Notes: a model not told the origin generated them from the sequence alone. A DNA stretch of 64,000 bases from Bacteroidales bacterium UBA7569 (GCA_002477945.1 DLLF01000002.1:138275-202274), one strand, 5' to 3'. Shown: positions 51,887-61,125, counted from the stretch's first letter. Numbers and translations: made by a program.

Positions 51887-52541
51887 GAAGAGCAAAAGCA
51901 CCATATAGAAAGGGCACGCAGACAAGCGAAAGACATGCCCCCGCAAACACGTCTGCAAGAAAGTGCTGCGAAAGATAGATGCGTGAATAGGCACCGGTAA
52001 ATGCACAAAGAAAACAAGCAGTCTGAATACAACACTTAGCGGACAACGACAATTCTTTCCTGCGGCAACATAGAATAGACAAGGTCAGAAATAGGGTAAC
52101 AAAGGTGGCGGTGTGCCCCGACGGGAAACTGTTGTACCAACTCATCCTCACGCCCTCGACCAAAGGCAAAACTTCCGGTGTGTGGACAATGTCAAAAACA
52201 ACGGCAGGTCTCGGAGCGGCAACAACGTGCTTTACAATTTGCACTATGAGACCTATGCTCAACTCTCCGCTCAAGACAAAAAGAGCATCTCCTAACCTGT
52301 AGAAAAGAAGTCCTGCAAAAAGAATATAGATACCGTATTCTCCAACACGGGTATAATACTTGAAGAAAGTATCCAAAAAATCAGTATGATAACCGTTCAA
52401 CAGAAGGTGCAAGGGCTTTTGCGACTCTGAAAGAAGCAACCACAACATTCCGAGAAGCAGCAATCCCGACAAAGAGTAGAAAAGGATATTCTGCTTGACT
52501 ACTTGCTTCACTATCTGTGTTTCCTGCGACATATCTTGCAA
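51822..52541 (-). CDS. PAP2-family lipid phosphatase
   Basis: 239 residues with about five membrane helices. The phosphatase triad of motifs is complete: KX6RP (Lys104-Arg111-Pro112), PSGH (140-143) and SRX5HX3D (Ser186, Arg187, His193, Asp197). It probably dephosphorylates undecaprenyl pyrophosphate, phosphatidylglycerol phosphate or lipid A at the periplasmic face. It overlaps the fur-like gene by 31 bases and converges with cstA. Confidence 0.9.
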   Translation of the reverse strand: MQDMSQETQIVKQVVKQNILFYSLSGLLLLGMLWLLLSESQKPLHLLLNGYHTDFLDTFFKYYTRVGEYGIYILFAGLLFYRLGDALFVLSGELSIGLIVQIVKHVVAAPRPAVVFDIVHTPEVLPLVEGVRMSWYNSFPSGHTATFVTLFLTLSILCCRRKELSLSAKCCIQTACFLCAFTGAYSRIYLSQHFLADVFAGACLSLVCVPFLYGAFALLRVSHPRFYDWRIPLPKSRKR

Positions 52542-53017
52542 ACCCCGTATACAGAAAGACTGAAATCAGACATCTGAAAGTTATTGAAGTGACGCTCGCG
52601 TAAAATGTTCTCAACTGCCTTGTCTCGAAACTCAACCTTCCGTCCGCAGCGCGTACAAACAAAATGCATGGACGATTCGCGAGCCATCACCAACTCAAAC
52701 GCTGTTGTTCTTGCCCCCGCCGATGAGGACTGCTTCTGCAGTATTCTGCAACTGCAAAACAAGTTCAGCGAATTATATATGGTTGCCACACTAAGGTGGA
52801 CCGAGTCGGGAATATCGCTCAGAAGTTGTTCGGCCGTAAACTTTTGCCTGTAAGCACAAACTTGCTTCAATAGGAACAACCGCTCTGAAGTACAACGCAA
52901 GTTATGCTCTCTGAGGTAACGATACAAAATATCGGAGGATACTTTATAATAGTCCTCTTGTTTTGCAGATGTATTCAGACTGACATTCGTCAATGTTGCA
53001 GACTTCAGATGTTTCAT
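52511..53017 (-). CDS. Fur-family metal-dependent repressor
   Basis: 168 residues. The N-terminal winged helix includes LRCTSERLFLLKQV and LSVATIYNSLNLF. The dimerisation part has two CXXC pairs (CTRC near 125 and CKIC near 161) that bind structural zinc. Whether it senses iron, zinc or peroxide cannot be told. It begins nine bases after the GNAT gene stop and overlaps the PAP2 gene. Confidence 0.9.
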   Translation of the reverse strand: MKHLKSATLTNVSLNTSAKQEDYYKVSSDILYRYLREHNLRCTSERLFLLKQVCAYRQKFTAEQLLSDIPDSVHLSVATIYNSLNLFCSCRILQKQSSSAGARTTAFELVMARESSMHFVCTRCGRKVEFRDKAVENILRERHFNNFQMSDFSLSVYGVCKICRRKHR

Positions 53018-53026
53018 ATTCTGCCG

Positions 53027-54157
53027 CTAAATCGGACAAATATAGGCACGACGGCGTTTGTGCTGTTTCTTCTCGAAGTATTCCCAATTGGCTTGGTTCT
53101 TTGCGTTTGTCTCCATGATGGAAGTGGTTTCCACGCGCTTTATGCCATATTGTTTGAAATAGGGAATCTGGTCAACCAGGATAAGACTGTTCACACCCTT
53201 GTTCTGGTAATCAGGACGAACGGCAATAAGAAGCAAGTCAAACGAATCCATCTTCTTGGCATGAAGTGCTTTGAGAATATGATACCACCCGAATGGAAAC
53301 AACCTGCCCCCGCAACGCCGCAACGCCATCGATATATCAGGCATACCTACACCCACTGCCACAACTTCGTCTTTTTCATTGACAACGACGGTAACAAAGT
53401 CGAAGTTAACCAACGGGAAGTACATCTCGCAATAATACTTCTTCTGGTTTGGGGTAAGAGGTTGGAAGTTATACAGACATTGATATGCCTCATCTATCAC
53501 ATCAAAGTAGGTAAAACCGTATTTCCGTTTCAGTTCACGGACACTGCGCACCTTGTCCACACGCACCTGACTGCGTTCTGCCGCTATCTTCGACATTCGC
53601 AACAAGCGCTCGGGAATATCATCTGGAGGAGTAATCTGGTATTCTATCCAGTCATTCTCTTTCACCAGACCGTATGCTTCCATATGCTTCTCGTAGTAGG
53701 GATAGTTATAAAGCGATGCCATTGGAGCCAAATACTCGAACCCCTCAATCAAAAGCCCCTCATGATCGAAATCCGTAAAGCCCACGGGACCGTTCATGGC
53801 ATCCATCCCTTTGCTCCGCCCCCAAGCAGCCACAGCGTCCAAAAGAGCCTTTGATACCTCAAGATCATCAATAAAATCCATCCAGCCGAAGCGAACATGG
53901 TTCACGTTCCAGTGTTTGTTGGCGGCATAGTTGATCAAACCTGCTATACGTCCCACTATTTTGCCATCACGATAAGCCAGAAACAATATCTTTTCACTGA
54001 CCTCAAATGCGGGGTTTTTCTTCTCGTCCAACGTGTTCATCTCGTCCATGAAGAGTGTCGGACAATAGTTTGGACAATCTTTGTATAAATCATTACCGAA
54101 TTGGATAAACTTGCGTATATCCCTTTTCGAGGTAATCTCGTGTATTTCTACAGCCAT
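53027..54157 (-). CDS. GNAT-like N-acetyltransferase family protein
   Basis: 376 residues. An N-terminal part DLYKDCPNYCPTL ... FLAYRDGKIVGRIAGLIN and a C-terminal GNAT-like fold (LLLIAVRPDYQNKGVNSLILVDQI, about 312-335; TTSIMETNAKNQANWEYF near 350-367) flank a family-specific middle (MNGPVGFTDFDHEGLLIEGFE). This protein is common in Bacteroidota and usually called an N-acetyltransferase; its substrate is not known to me. It leads a three-gene unit with the Fur and PAP2 genes. Confidence 0.8.
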   Translation of the reverse strand: MAVEIHEITSKRDIRKFIQFGNDLYKDCPNYCPTLFMDEMNTLDEKKNPAFEVSEKILFLAYRDGKIVGRIAGLINYAANKHWNVNHVRFGWMDFIDDLEVSKALLDAVAAWGRSKGMDAMNGPVGFTDFDHEGLLIEGFEYLAPMASLYNYPYYEKHMEAYGLVKENDWIEYQITPPDDIPERLLRMSKIAAERSQVRVDKVRSVRELKRKYGFTYFDVIDEAYQCLYNFQPLTPNQKKYYCEMYFPLVNFDFVTVVVNEKDEVVAVGVGMPDISMALRRCGGRLFPFGWYHILKALHAKKMDSFDLLLIAVRPDYQNKGVNSLILVDQIPYFKQYGIKRVETTSIMETNAKNQANWEYFEKKQHKRRRAYICPI

Positions 54158-54194
54158 AGGCAGAACCTTTTCTTTGTATTAAACAAATTTTCTG

Positions 54195-54223
54195 CAAAGT
54201 TAGTTTTTTTTTTCAAAAGGCAA
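54195..54223 (-). promoter_or_regulatory. probable promoter of the GNAT-fur-PAP2 unit
   Basis: On the minus strand TAACTTTG (54202-54195) matches the -7 element. TTG at 54223-54221 is 18 bases upstream, slightly short, across a run of ten A. Confidence 0.5.
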
Positions 54224-54243
54224 AAATGACCGAAGATTTTACG

Positions 54244-54251
54244 TACCTTTG
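54244..54251 (+). promoter_or_regulatory. -7 element ahead of the LOG gene
   Basis: TACCTTTG is a perfect -7 element 12 bases before the start codon at 54264, but there is no TTG 19-21 bases upstream. The mRNA leader would be only a few bases. Confidence 0.4.
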
Positions 54252-54263
54252 TAGTCTCAATTC

Positions 54264-54878
54264 ATGGTCAAAACAGAACAGATTCACATGCATACCATTC
54301 AGTCATTGGCAGTATATGCCGCTTCCAGCAATTTGGTTCCGCCATCCTATTTCAAAGCGGCACAACGTTTGGGCAAGATTCTTGCCTCAGAACACATCAG
54401 GCTTGTTTATGGGGGCGGGCATGCCGGTTTGATGGGAGCCATTGCCGATGCGGTTCTTCTGAACGGGGGAGAAGCCATTGGAGTTATACCTCAATTCATG
54501 GTGGAACAAGGATGGGAACATCAGGGCTGTACCGAGTTGGTTATAACGAAAGATATGCACGAACGCAAAAGTTTTATTGCAGAAAAGGCGGATGCTTTCG
54601 TGGCTTTGCCCGGAGGTATAGGAACTTTCGAGGAACTGCTTGAGATCCTCACATGGAAGCAATTGGGACTGCATACAAAGCCCGTTGCCCTCCTCAACAC
54701 GGAAGGCTACTACAACAACCTCTTGCAATGCTTCAGACAAATGGTTGATATGCACTTGATGAGGTCTGTACATTTGGAGGATATGATGACCATTGCGGCA
54801 ACGCCGGAAGAGGTATTGCCAAAGTTGCGGCAAGCACCGGTTTGGGACAAATCTGTCAGAAAGGCGGCACAGATTTAG
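54264..54878 (+). CDS. LOG-family nucleotide 5'-monophosphate phosphoribohydrolase (TIGR00730)
   Basis: 204 residues. The nucleotide loop GGGHAGLMG lies at 50-58 and the catalytic motif PGGIGTFEE at 116-124. The family splits AMP-type nucleotides or cytokinin precursors into base and ribose phosphate. It is followed one base later by the DUF4271 gene. Confidence 0.92.
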   Translation: MVKTEQIHMHTIQSLAVYAASSNLVPPSYFKAAQRLGKILASEHIRLVYGGGHAGLMGAIADAVLLNGGEAIGVIPQFMVEQGWEHQGCTELVITKDMHERKSFIAEKADAFVALPGGIGTFEELLEILTWKQLGLHTKPVALLNTEGYYNNLLQCFRQMVDMHLMRSVHLEDMMTIAATPEEVLPKLRQAPVWDKSVRKAAQI

Positions 54879-54879
54879 A

Positions 54880-55551
54880 ATGATGGAAAATGTTCTCCGT
54901 ATATCATCACCCTGCTCCGAAGAATGGGGCGCATGGATAATGCTCCTTTGTCTCGCTTGTATGATTTTGGCGGTTTGGTTGCAGCCTGACATTATGAAAA
55001 ACAGTATTCATAGCCTCGGAGAAAATAAACTTCGCGGCAATCAACTGAACAACACCTCTTTCACATTCTTCGGAAGCGGATTGCTCTTGCTGAGCAACAT
55101 AATGGCTTTCTCTTTGTTGGTCTTCCTTTATTGTACCGGTAAACACGGTACATTCTCTTTCAGCGGCTATTTGCTCACTTGTGCATTGTTTGTCTGTATG
55201 TGGATCATACAAGACCTGCTCTTCCGAATAGTGTCTTTCATATTCCTCAATCGGGAAATTCTACGCACTTATCACTACTACAGACTGACGCTCAATACGT
55301 TCCTCACATGGATAATATACCCCGTCCTCCTGCTGCTGATGTTCACACCGTGGTTTGACAGCAAGGCGGTATCTATCACCCTGCTCATGTTCCTCGTCAC
55401 CCTCTTCTGTCTCATCGCATTCAAACTTTTCAGGCTTTTTTCTTTCAGTTTCTTAGATTATCTCTATATTTTGTTGTACCTTTGCACCCTTGAAATCTTG
55501 CCTTTCTTGGGCTGGATCTATGCAACGTGTAGTTTATTAGGTACAATATAG
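54880..55551 (+). CDS. DUF4271 membrane protein
   Basis: 223 residues from the first of two ATGs at 54880, with about six membrane helices (from MLLCLACMILAVWL to the end). The place directly before hemD is the conserved setting of DUF4271 in Bacteroidota. Function unknown. The start codon is one base after the LOG stop. Confidence 0.88.
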   Translation: MMENVLRISSPCSEEWGAWIMLLCLACMILAVWLQPDIMKNSIHSLGENKLRGNQLNNTSFTFFGSGLLLLSNIMAFSLLVFLYCTGKHGTFSFSGYLLTCALFVCMWIIQDLLFRIVSFIFLNREILRTYHYYRLTLNTFLTWIIYPVLLLLMFTPWFDSKAVSITLLMFLVTLFCLIAFKLFRLFSFSFLDYLYILLYLCTLEILPFLGWIYATCSLLGTI

Positions 55552-55570
55552 TTATAAATATCTTAGAACA

Positions 55571-56326
55571 TTGAAAATCAAGAATATACTTATCTCTCAA
55601 CCAAAGCCAGCAACAGAGAAGTCTCCTTATTTTGACATGGAAGCAAAGTATGGAGTTCGTTTTCATTTCCACCAGTTTATACGTATCGAAGAACTTACTC
55701 CTAAGGAGTTTCGTGCGCAGCATATCAACATTTTGGATTATACTGCCATCATCTTCTCTTCGCGTTTGGGTGTCGATCATTTCTTCCATTTGTGTGAGGA
55801 AATGCGCATTACAATTCCCGATACCATGCACTATTATTGCACTACCGAGACCATAGCGAACTATTTGCAGAAATATATTCAATACAGAAAACGCAAAGTC
55901 TTCTTTGGTACAAGCAACAAGATGGCTGACTTGGTGCCAATCATGCAGAGACGTCCGGAAGACAAGTTTCTTATGATTGCTGCGGATGTCTATAACGATG
56001 ATGTCATCAAGATGTTCGCGGACCGTAAGATTGAGGTCAAACCGGCGGTCATGTATCGTACCGTGCCTAATAAATTTTCCCGCGAAGAACTTTTGGACTA
56101 CGATATGTATGTCTTGTTTACACCGACGGGAGTTGTCGGGTTTCAGCAAAACTATCCCTGTTTCGAGCAAGGAGAACGGGTCATTGCTTGTTATGGTGCG
56201 GCCACTGCCAAAGCAATGAAAGAAGCAGGCATGAGAGTTGACCTCGAAGCACCAAGTAAGGAATATCCGTCTATCATCTCGGCTATTGACGCTTTCCTCA
56301 AAGAAAACCATAAACGCACACGGTGA
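55571..56326 (+). CDS. hemD: uroporphyrinogen-III synthase
   Basis: 251 residues, start TTG at 55571; no ATG lies closer to the conserved N-terminus IKNILISQPKPATEKSPYF. Two-lobed HemD pattern: IIFSSRLGVDHFF (65-77), YYCTTETIANYL near 88-99, and a C-terminal VLFTPTGVVGFQQNY followed by CYGAATAKAMKEAG. It closes the linear tetrapyrrole in haem synthesis. The GTG start of rnpA overlaps its stop. Confidence 0.9.
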   Translation: MKIKNILISQPKPATEKSPYFDMEAKYGVRFHFHQFIRIEELTPKEFRAQHINILDYTAIIFSSRLGVDHFFHLCEEMRITIPDTMHYYCTTETIANYLQKYIQYRKRKVFFGTSNKMADLVPIMQRRPEDKFLMIAADVYNDDVIKMFADRKIEVKPAVMYRTVPNKFSREELLDYDMYVLFTPTGVVGFQQNYPCFEQGERVIACYGAATAKAMKEAGMRVDLEAPSKEYPSIISAIDAFLKENHKRTR

Positions 56327-56754
56327 ACAGGCGCAACACATTCCATAAGGAGGAACGCCTTTGTGGAAAATTACGCATTGCGAACCTCTATAAGGTAGGA
56401 AAACACTACACAGCCTACCCTTTGCGTCTCACGTACAGTATAGGCAAAGAGGTGTTTGGTGGAACAGACGGAAATGTCTCTGCTTCCGGCGCATCAAGAA
56501 CAAAAATTCTCGTATGGGCACCAAAAAGCAAATTCAAACAGGCGGTCATGCGCAACTATCTGAGACGTCTCATGCGGGAAGCCTATCGCCTGAATGTTCA
56601 TAGTTTGCGGGCTGCCTGTCAGGATGAGCATTGCTACGTGGAAATGGCTTTCAACTATATAGGTTCTTCTCCGTGCGATTATGCCCAAATGGAAAAAGCC
56701 ATGCGCAAAGCACTCTTGTATGTGGAAAACAAAATAAAGTCTCCCCATGCGTAA
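56323..56754 (+). CDS. rnpA: ribonuclease P protein component
   Basis: 143 residues, start GTG at 56323 in a GTGA overlap with hemD. The family signature AVMRNYLRRLMREAYRLN (the RNR motif) is at about 70-87. The N-terminal FHKEERLCGKLRI also fits. It binds the RNA subunit and the tRNA leader. The setting hemD-rnpA-yidD is standard in this phylum, in contrast to rpmH-rnpA elsewhere. Confidence 0.94.
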   Translation: MNRRNTFHKEERLCGKLRIANLYKVGKHYTAYPLRLTYSIGKEVFGGTDGNVSASGASRTKILVWAPKSKFKQAVMRNYLRRLMREAYRLNVHSLRAACQDEHCYVEMAFNYIGSSPCDYAQMEKAMRKALLYVENKIKSPHA

Positions 56755-56968
56755 GTGGCTTCGATACATATTCCTGCTGCCTGTCTATTTCTATCGGTAT
56801 TGCATCTCGCCACTCACGCCCGCTTCTTGCCGCTATACCCCCACATGCAGTCAATACATGGTGGAAGCCGTCATAAAATACGGTATCTTCAAAGGAGGCT
56901 GGCTCGGCATAAAACGTATCCTCCGCTGCCATCCGTGGGGAGGTAGCGGCTACGACCCCGTACCATAA
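56747..56968 (+). CDS. yidD: membrane protein insertion efficiency factor YidD
   Basis: 73 residues. RYCISPLTPASCRYTPTCSQY (18-38) with its three cysteines, and RCHPWGGSGYDPVP at the end, are diagnostic of YidD. It assists YidC-dependent insertion at the inner membrane. It overlaps rnpA by 8 bases. Confidence 0.96.
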   Translation: MRKWLRYIFLLPVYFYRYCISPLTPASCRYTPTCSQYMVEAVIKYGIFKGGWLGIKRILRCHPWGGSGYDPVP

Positions 56969-56996
56969 TGTAAAACTTCTGATAAATCGTCTGTTT

Positions 56997-57674
56997 ATGC
57001 GTATTGACATCATCACTGCCTGCCCCGAATTGTTGGAGTCTCCTCTCAATCACTCCATTGTGCAACGAGCAAAAGACAAAGGACTTGCGGAAATCTGTGT
57101 GCATAACCTGCGCGATTATACCCTTGACAAACACCGTAAGGTTGATGACTATGCCTTCGGTTTCGGAGCAGGTATGGTATTGCAAATAGAACCCATTGAT
57201 CGTGCAATAACCTATCTTGCCTCGCAGCGACACTACGATGAGATAATCTTTACCGCTCCCGATGGCGAACGCTTCACGCAACGGGAAGCCAACGCACTGT
57301 CTCTCAAAGAGAATATCATCATTCTCTGCGGACACTACAAAGGTGTCGATCAGCGTGTGCGTGATCATCTCATCACCAAAGAATACACTATCGGGGATTT
57401 TGTTCTTACGGGAGGAGAAATGCCGGCGGCTATTATGACCGATGCCATTGTCCGGTTGCTCCCCGGGGCGTTGGGAGATGAAACGAGTGCTTTGAGCGAT
57501 AGTTTCCAGGACGGACTCTTGGAACCCGGAGTGTACACCCGTCCCGCAGAGTATAAGGGATGGCGCGTGCCGGATATTCTGCTCTCCGGCAATCAAGCCA
57601 AAATAGATGATTGGCTCTACGAAGAATCGCTCCGCCACACAAAAGAACGCCGTCCCGATTTGCTCCAAGACTGA
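56997..57674 (+). CDS. trmD: tRNA (guanine-N1-)-methyltransferase (position 37)
   Basis: 225 residues. The SPOUT trefoil-knot motifs are LCGHYKGVDQRV (about 101-112) and IGDFVLTGGEMPA (about 124-136). The N-terminus MRIDIITACPELLESPL is typical. It makes m1G37 and prevents frameshifting. It starts 28 bases after yidD, so it probably belongs to the same transcript. Confidence 0.95.
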   Translation: MRIDIITACPELLESPLNHSIVQRAKDKGLAEICVHNLRDYTLDKHRKVDDYAFGFGAGMVLQIEPIDRAITYLASQRHYDEIIFTAPDGERFTQREANALSLKENIIILCGHYKGVDQRVRDHLITKEYTIGDFVLTGGEMPAAIMTDAIVRLLPGALGDETSALSDSFQDGLLEPGVYTRPAEYKGWRVPDILLSGNQAKIDDWLYEESLRHTKERRPDLLQD

Positions 57675-57982
57675 ATAGGCAAATACACCATTGAGTCTGT
57701 ACAAATCAAGGATTAGGCTTTCCGGCTAAATACCTAAGAATAAATATATCTCCGCTTGAACATATAGCAGAACTGCATCGGAGGTTCTGTAGAGTTCCCT
57801 GCGGCCGTACCGTTGCCTACGACCCCTCATCGAGACCTCAACGACCCCTGAAGCACCCCTAAAAGTAAGGACTGTGAAACAATGCAATGCAATCAAAAAT
57901 CCATTCTTTGGAGGGGTTGGGGAGGTTTTCTATCTCCTTGGAACTTCTCGATGAAATAGAACGTCTATAATAATTCTATCTG
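57675..57982. other. intergenic region after trmD
   Basis: About 310 bases with no gene. It contains dispersed repeat copy D (57819-57860). Bases about 57935-57982 are an inverted copy of 40202-40245 (ATTATAGACGT ... TCGAGAAGTTC on the reverse strand) and touch the MITE-like element that follows. Confidence 0.6.
57819..57860. repeat. GACCCCTCA dispersed repeat, copy D (inverse)
   Basis: ACGACCCCTCATCGAGACCT followed by CAACGACCCCTGAAGCACCCC, in the same orientation as copy C at 47972. Confidence 0.75.
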
Positions 57983-58213
57983 TTGGCGGAATTAGTTTGC
58001 AAAGCGAGGGTCAGCGGGTCAGTTTCTTCCGGCATTGTGTCGGGTGTCAAAAATGGAGCGAGAATTTCGACAAGCGGAGATACTGTCTGAGCGTAGCGAG
58101 TTGTGTCTCCGCCGAAATTCGAGTGACCCTATATTTTTGGCAACGCCCGACGCACAGCCGGTGACTTTTCTTTGGTTTCTTTTCTTTTGGTCAGGCAAAA
58201 GAAAAGAAAGAAG
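57983..58213. mobile_element. MITE-like element, inverted and left-truncated copy
   Basis: Starting with the terminal repeat TTGGCGGAATTA (57983-57994), about 230 bases are the near-identical reverse complement of 42225-42453, including the long palindrome (GTGTCGGG at 58037 to CCCGACGC near 58153) and the CTTTTCTTTTG hairpin (58174-58211). The outer about 75 bases with the other terminal repeat are missing. A 63-codon open frame inside is not a gene. Confidence 0.75.
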
Positions 58214-58360
58214 TAAGTCGACATAAAATATGACTATGACTATAATTGTAATACTATAGTATTCGCGTACACCTAAAATAATGAGTGGAGTAAAGTATAC
58301 GTAATTTCACCAACAGGTTGACATCTATAGTAAATCATTACTCAAGGTAATATCGTTTGC

Positions 58361-60250
58361 TTATCGCAGCGTCCGCATTGAGTTGAGGACGGCGAGGACG
58401 GTAACGCCCACATCGGCGAGGACGGCAAGCCACATATTAGCAATACCGAAAGTAGCAAGGACAAGCACCAAAACCTTGATACCGATAGAGAAATACACAT
58501 TTTCGTTAGCAATGCGACCAGTTTTCTTGGCGATACGGATAGCCGTGGCAATCTTGCCCGGTTGGTCGTCCATCAGCACCACATCTGCCGCTTCAATAGC
58601 CGCATCGGAGCCCAACGCCCCCATAGCAATCCCCACATCGGCACGGGCAAGAACCGGCGCATCATTGATACCGTCGCCTACGAAAGAGAGGGTTTTGCCT
58701 TGCGGCTTCTCGGCAAGCAGACGCTCCACCTGTGCCACCTTGTCCTGCGGGAGCAGGTCGGCATGGAACTCGTCCAGCCCCACTTCGTGCGCCACAAACT
58801 CCGCTACGGCATAGTGGTCGCCCGTGAGCATCACCGTGCGGCGTACACCGGCGGCTTTCAGCCTGCTGATAGCCGTTTTGGCATCGGGCTTGAGTTGGTC
58901 GGAGATAACGATATGTCCGGCATATTCGCCATCAATAGCCACGTGGATGACCGTACCCTGCGCCTGCTGCGAGCATTCGTGCCACTTAGCCCCGACAGCG
59001 TCCATCATCTTGCTATTGCCAACACAGACCTGCTTACCATTGACACAGGCTTTGACGCCCTGTCCTGCCACTTCCTCCACCTGCTCTACCGAGCAAGAGT
59101 CCGCCTCGTGGGCATACGCCTGACGCAAGGAGACGGCGATGGGGTGATTGCTATACCGCTCCACGTGGGCCGCCAGATGCAGCAACTCATTCTCGGAGAT
59201 GTCGTGCGGATGCACAAGACTCACTTGGAAAACACCGCGTGTGAGGGTGCCCGTTTTGTCGAATACCACGGTATCCAATTTGCTCAAAGCATCAAGGAAG
59301 TTGGAACCTTTCACCAGAATACCTTTGCGGGACGCCCCGCCGATACCTCCGAAGAAAGCCAACGGCACAGAAATGACCAACGCACACGGGCAGGAAACGA
59401 CCAAGAACATCAAACCGCGATAGAGCCACGTGGGGAGATTATCGATATACGTTCCCGCGCCGAAGAAAGGCGGAAGGAAGGCTAATACCAATGCCAAGCA
59501 GACGACAATCGGGGTATAAACACGGGCAAAACGGGTAACGAAATTCTCACTGCGGGACTTGTTCTCCCCCGCATTCTCCACCAGAGCCAGCACTTTGGCG
59601 GCAGTGGACTCTCCTGCTATTTTGATAGTACGGACACGCAACAAGCCCGACATATTGACACAGCCGGAGATAACTTGGTCGTCTTTTCGGACGGTACGCG
59701 GGACGCTTTCGCCCGTAAGGGCAACCGTATCAAGGTGCGATTCGCCCTCGATAACTTCGCCATCCACCGGTACACGCTCGCCCGGTTTGATAACCACTAT
59801 TTCACCTACTTGCACATCGTTAGGGTCAATAGTCTGCAGTTCGCCGTTGCGCTCCACGTGGGCAGTATCCGGACGTATATTCATCAGCGAGGAAATCGAC
59901 TTGCGGCTGCGTCCTTCGGCAATGGTTTCAAAGAGTTCACCCACCTGAAAGAACAGCATCACGAAGACCGCCTCGGGGAACTGGTTCTCCGCTCCCGGCA
60001 AAAAGCCTATAGCGAGTGCACCAATAGTAGCAATGGACATCAGGAAGTCCTCATCGAAGACCTCACCATGCACAATGTTTTCTGCTGCCTCGTGGAGTGT
60101 ATCAAAACCGACAACAAGATAAGGAACTAAATAAATAAGGAGCAGTTGCCACATCGGAAGCGAGCACGTATGCTCCACAACCACACAGACTACCAGTAGC
60201 ACAGCAGCCACGATGATTTTAAGCAGGATAGAACGGGTTTCTTTTTCCAT
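58361..60250 (-). CDS. zntA: P1B-type Zn2+/Cd2+/Pb2+-exporting ATPase
   Basis: 629 residues. The metal-site CPC is at 287-289 (SCPCALV), the actuator motif TGES at 179-182, the phosphorylation site DKTGTLT at 331-337, an HP pair in SNHPIAV, and GDGINDAP later. The last helices carry the Lys and Asp (IGIKVLVL and LAVLADVG) that mark ZntA-like zinc/cadmium/lead pumps. There is no N-terminal heavy-metal-binding domain. A 15-bp palindrome upstream may be its control site. Confidence 0.93.
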   Translation of the reverse strand: MEKETRSILLKIIVAAVLLVVCVVVEHTCSLPMWQLLLIYLVPYLVVGFDTLHEAAENIVHGEVFDEDFLMSIATIGALAIGFLPGAENQFPEAVFVMLFFQVGELFETIAEGRSRKSISSLMNIRPDTAHVERNGELQTIDPNDVQVGEIVVIKPGERVPVDGEVIEGESHLDTVALTGESVPRTVRKDDQVISGCVNMSGLLRVRTIKIAGESTAAKVLALVENAGENKSRSENFVTRFARVYTPIVVCLALVLAFLPPFFGAGTYIDNLPTWLYRGLMFLVVSCPCALVISVPLAFFGGIGGASRKGILVKGSNFLDALSKLDTVVFDKTGTLTRGVFQVSLVHPHDISENELLHLAAHVERYSNHPIAVSLRQAYAHEADSCSVEQVEEVAGQGVKACVNGKQVCVGNSKMMDAVGAKWHECSQQAQGTVIHVAIDGEYAGHIVISDQLKPDAKTAISRLKAAGVRRTVMLTGDHYAVAEFVAHEVGLDEFHADLLPQDKVAQVERLLAEKPQGKTLSFVGDGINDAPVLARADVGIAMGALGSDAAIEAADVVLMDDQPGKIATAIRIAKKTGRIANENVYFSIGIKVLVLVLATFGIANMWLAVLADVGVTVLAVLNSMRTLR

Positions 60251-60307
60251 GGGGTTACTAATTAGTACATCTCTTTGTTTACGACTGCAAAAGTACTATG
60301 TTTATGC

Positions 60308-60322
60308 TGCAACTCGGTTGCA
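60308..60322. promoter_or_regulatory. palindromic operator candidate upstream of zntA
   Basis: TGCAACTCGGTTGCA is a perfect 6+3+6 palindrome. On the minus strand a -7 element TACTTTTG lies at 60295-60288, and the palindrome covers the place of the missing -33 TTG. This suggests control by a dimeric metal sensor, as repressor or activator. Confidence 0.5.
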
Positions 60323-60344
60323 AGTATAGTGTGGCGGATACAAA

Positions 60345-60372
60345 ATAGTGCGATGCTCATGCATCGCACTAT
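60345..60372 (-). terminator. terminator of the fucose-isomerase-like gene
   Basis: ATAGTGCGATGC pairs exactly with GCATCGCACTAT (12 bp) around loop TCAT. On the minus strand the stem is followed by TTTTG. It lies ten bases after the stop of the gene at 60382. Confidence 0.85.
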
Positions 60373-60381
60373 AGGAAAACG

Positions 60382-61125
60382 TCATTTCCTTATCATATCC
60401 TCGAACTCTTGGGCGTGGTGTCCGGGAACGAGGAGATGATGGTTGGCAATGGGGTCGGAGAGCAGGTAAGGGATGATATGGCAGGTCTTAAGCCATACCT
60501 GCGTGCGGCAGAGGTTCGGTTGGTGCTGGTTGCGTGTGAGCACAACATCCTCTGCAAAGATACGCGTGAGGTCGCCGTTCACTTTCACTAATGTATAGTC
60601 GCCCAATGGTAGGTCGGCGTGCAAGGAGATACCGATACCCGACTCGAAATGCGTCTCGTACTCGTAACGCTCCGCCATATCCAGCGGAATAGTACAATGT
60701 GCCCACAGCATTTCGCCTGTGGCGGTATTGACTCGGGCAGGGTTGCATTGGAAGCCCGAACAGCCCGTCAGTCGGTGTGCCAACACCATGGTCAGCAGGG
60801 CGGGCACATCGCCCTCGCAGGCAGCAGGGATACCCTCTGCATTGAGTTTCGCCAACGCTAAACAACCCGTATTTTTAACGGTGATGAGCAGGTCGAAACA
60901 ACGGAGGGTGAGCCCCGTAAGTTGATAGGTATCAACTATTTCACGCAAGCGGTTGTATATACGGAGTGCGCCTGCTTCGCCGCCTTCCACCTCACCGAGA
61001 GAGGTTACTTCGCTGATGCTTATTTCCACTAATTCGCAATGCAAACGGGTGCGAATAGCCTCCACATCGTAGGTGGAAGCGATGAGCCAGTCGCTCGGTT
61101 TACCGATGAGTCCTAATCTGTCCAT
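60382..61125 (-). pseudogene. L-fucose/arabinose-isomerase-like protein, C-terminal fragment of a frameshifted gene
   Basis: 247 codons from ATG 61125. GKPSDWLIAS near the start, TLRCFDLL, CEGDVPALLTMVLAHRLTG, NPARVNTATGEMLWAHCTIP and THFESGIG are features of the sugar isomerase (FucI/AraA-like) C-terminal fold. The normal N-terminal half is missing from this frame but is present in the neighbouring frame (61100-61384). The two overlap by 26 bases, and a one-base shift near 61100-61125 would join them. So the gene is broken, or the sequence has an error here. Confidence 0.75.

Noticed and set aside
55477..55484. TACCTTTG inside the DUF4271 gene, about 90 bases before hemD
   Set aside because: There is no TTG 19-21 bases upstream and it lies in coding sequence; a chance match is likely.
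58035..58226. A 63-codon open frame after trmD
   Set aside because: It lies within the inverted MITE-like copy and is explained by the repeat.
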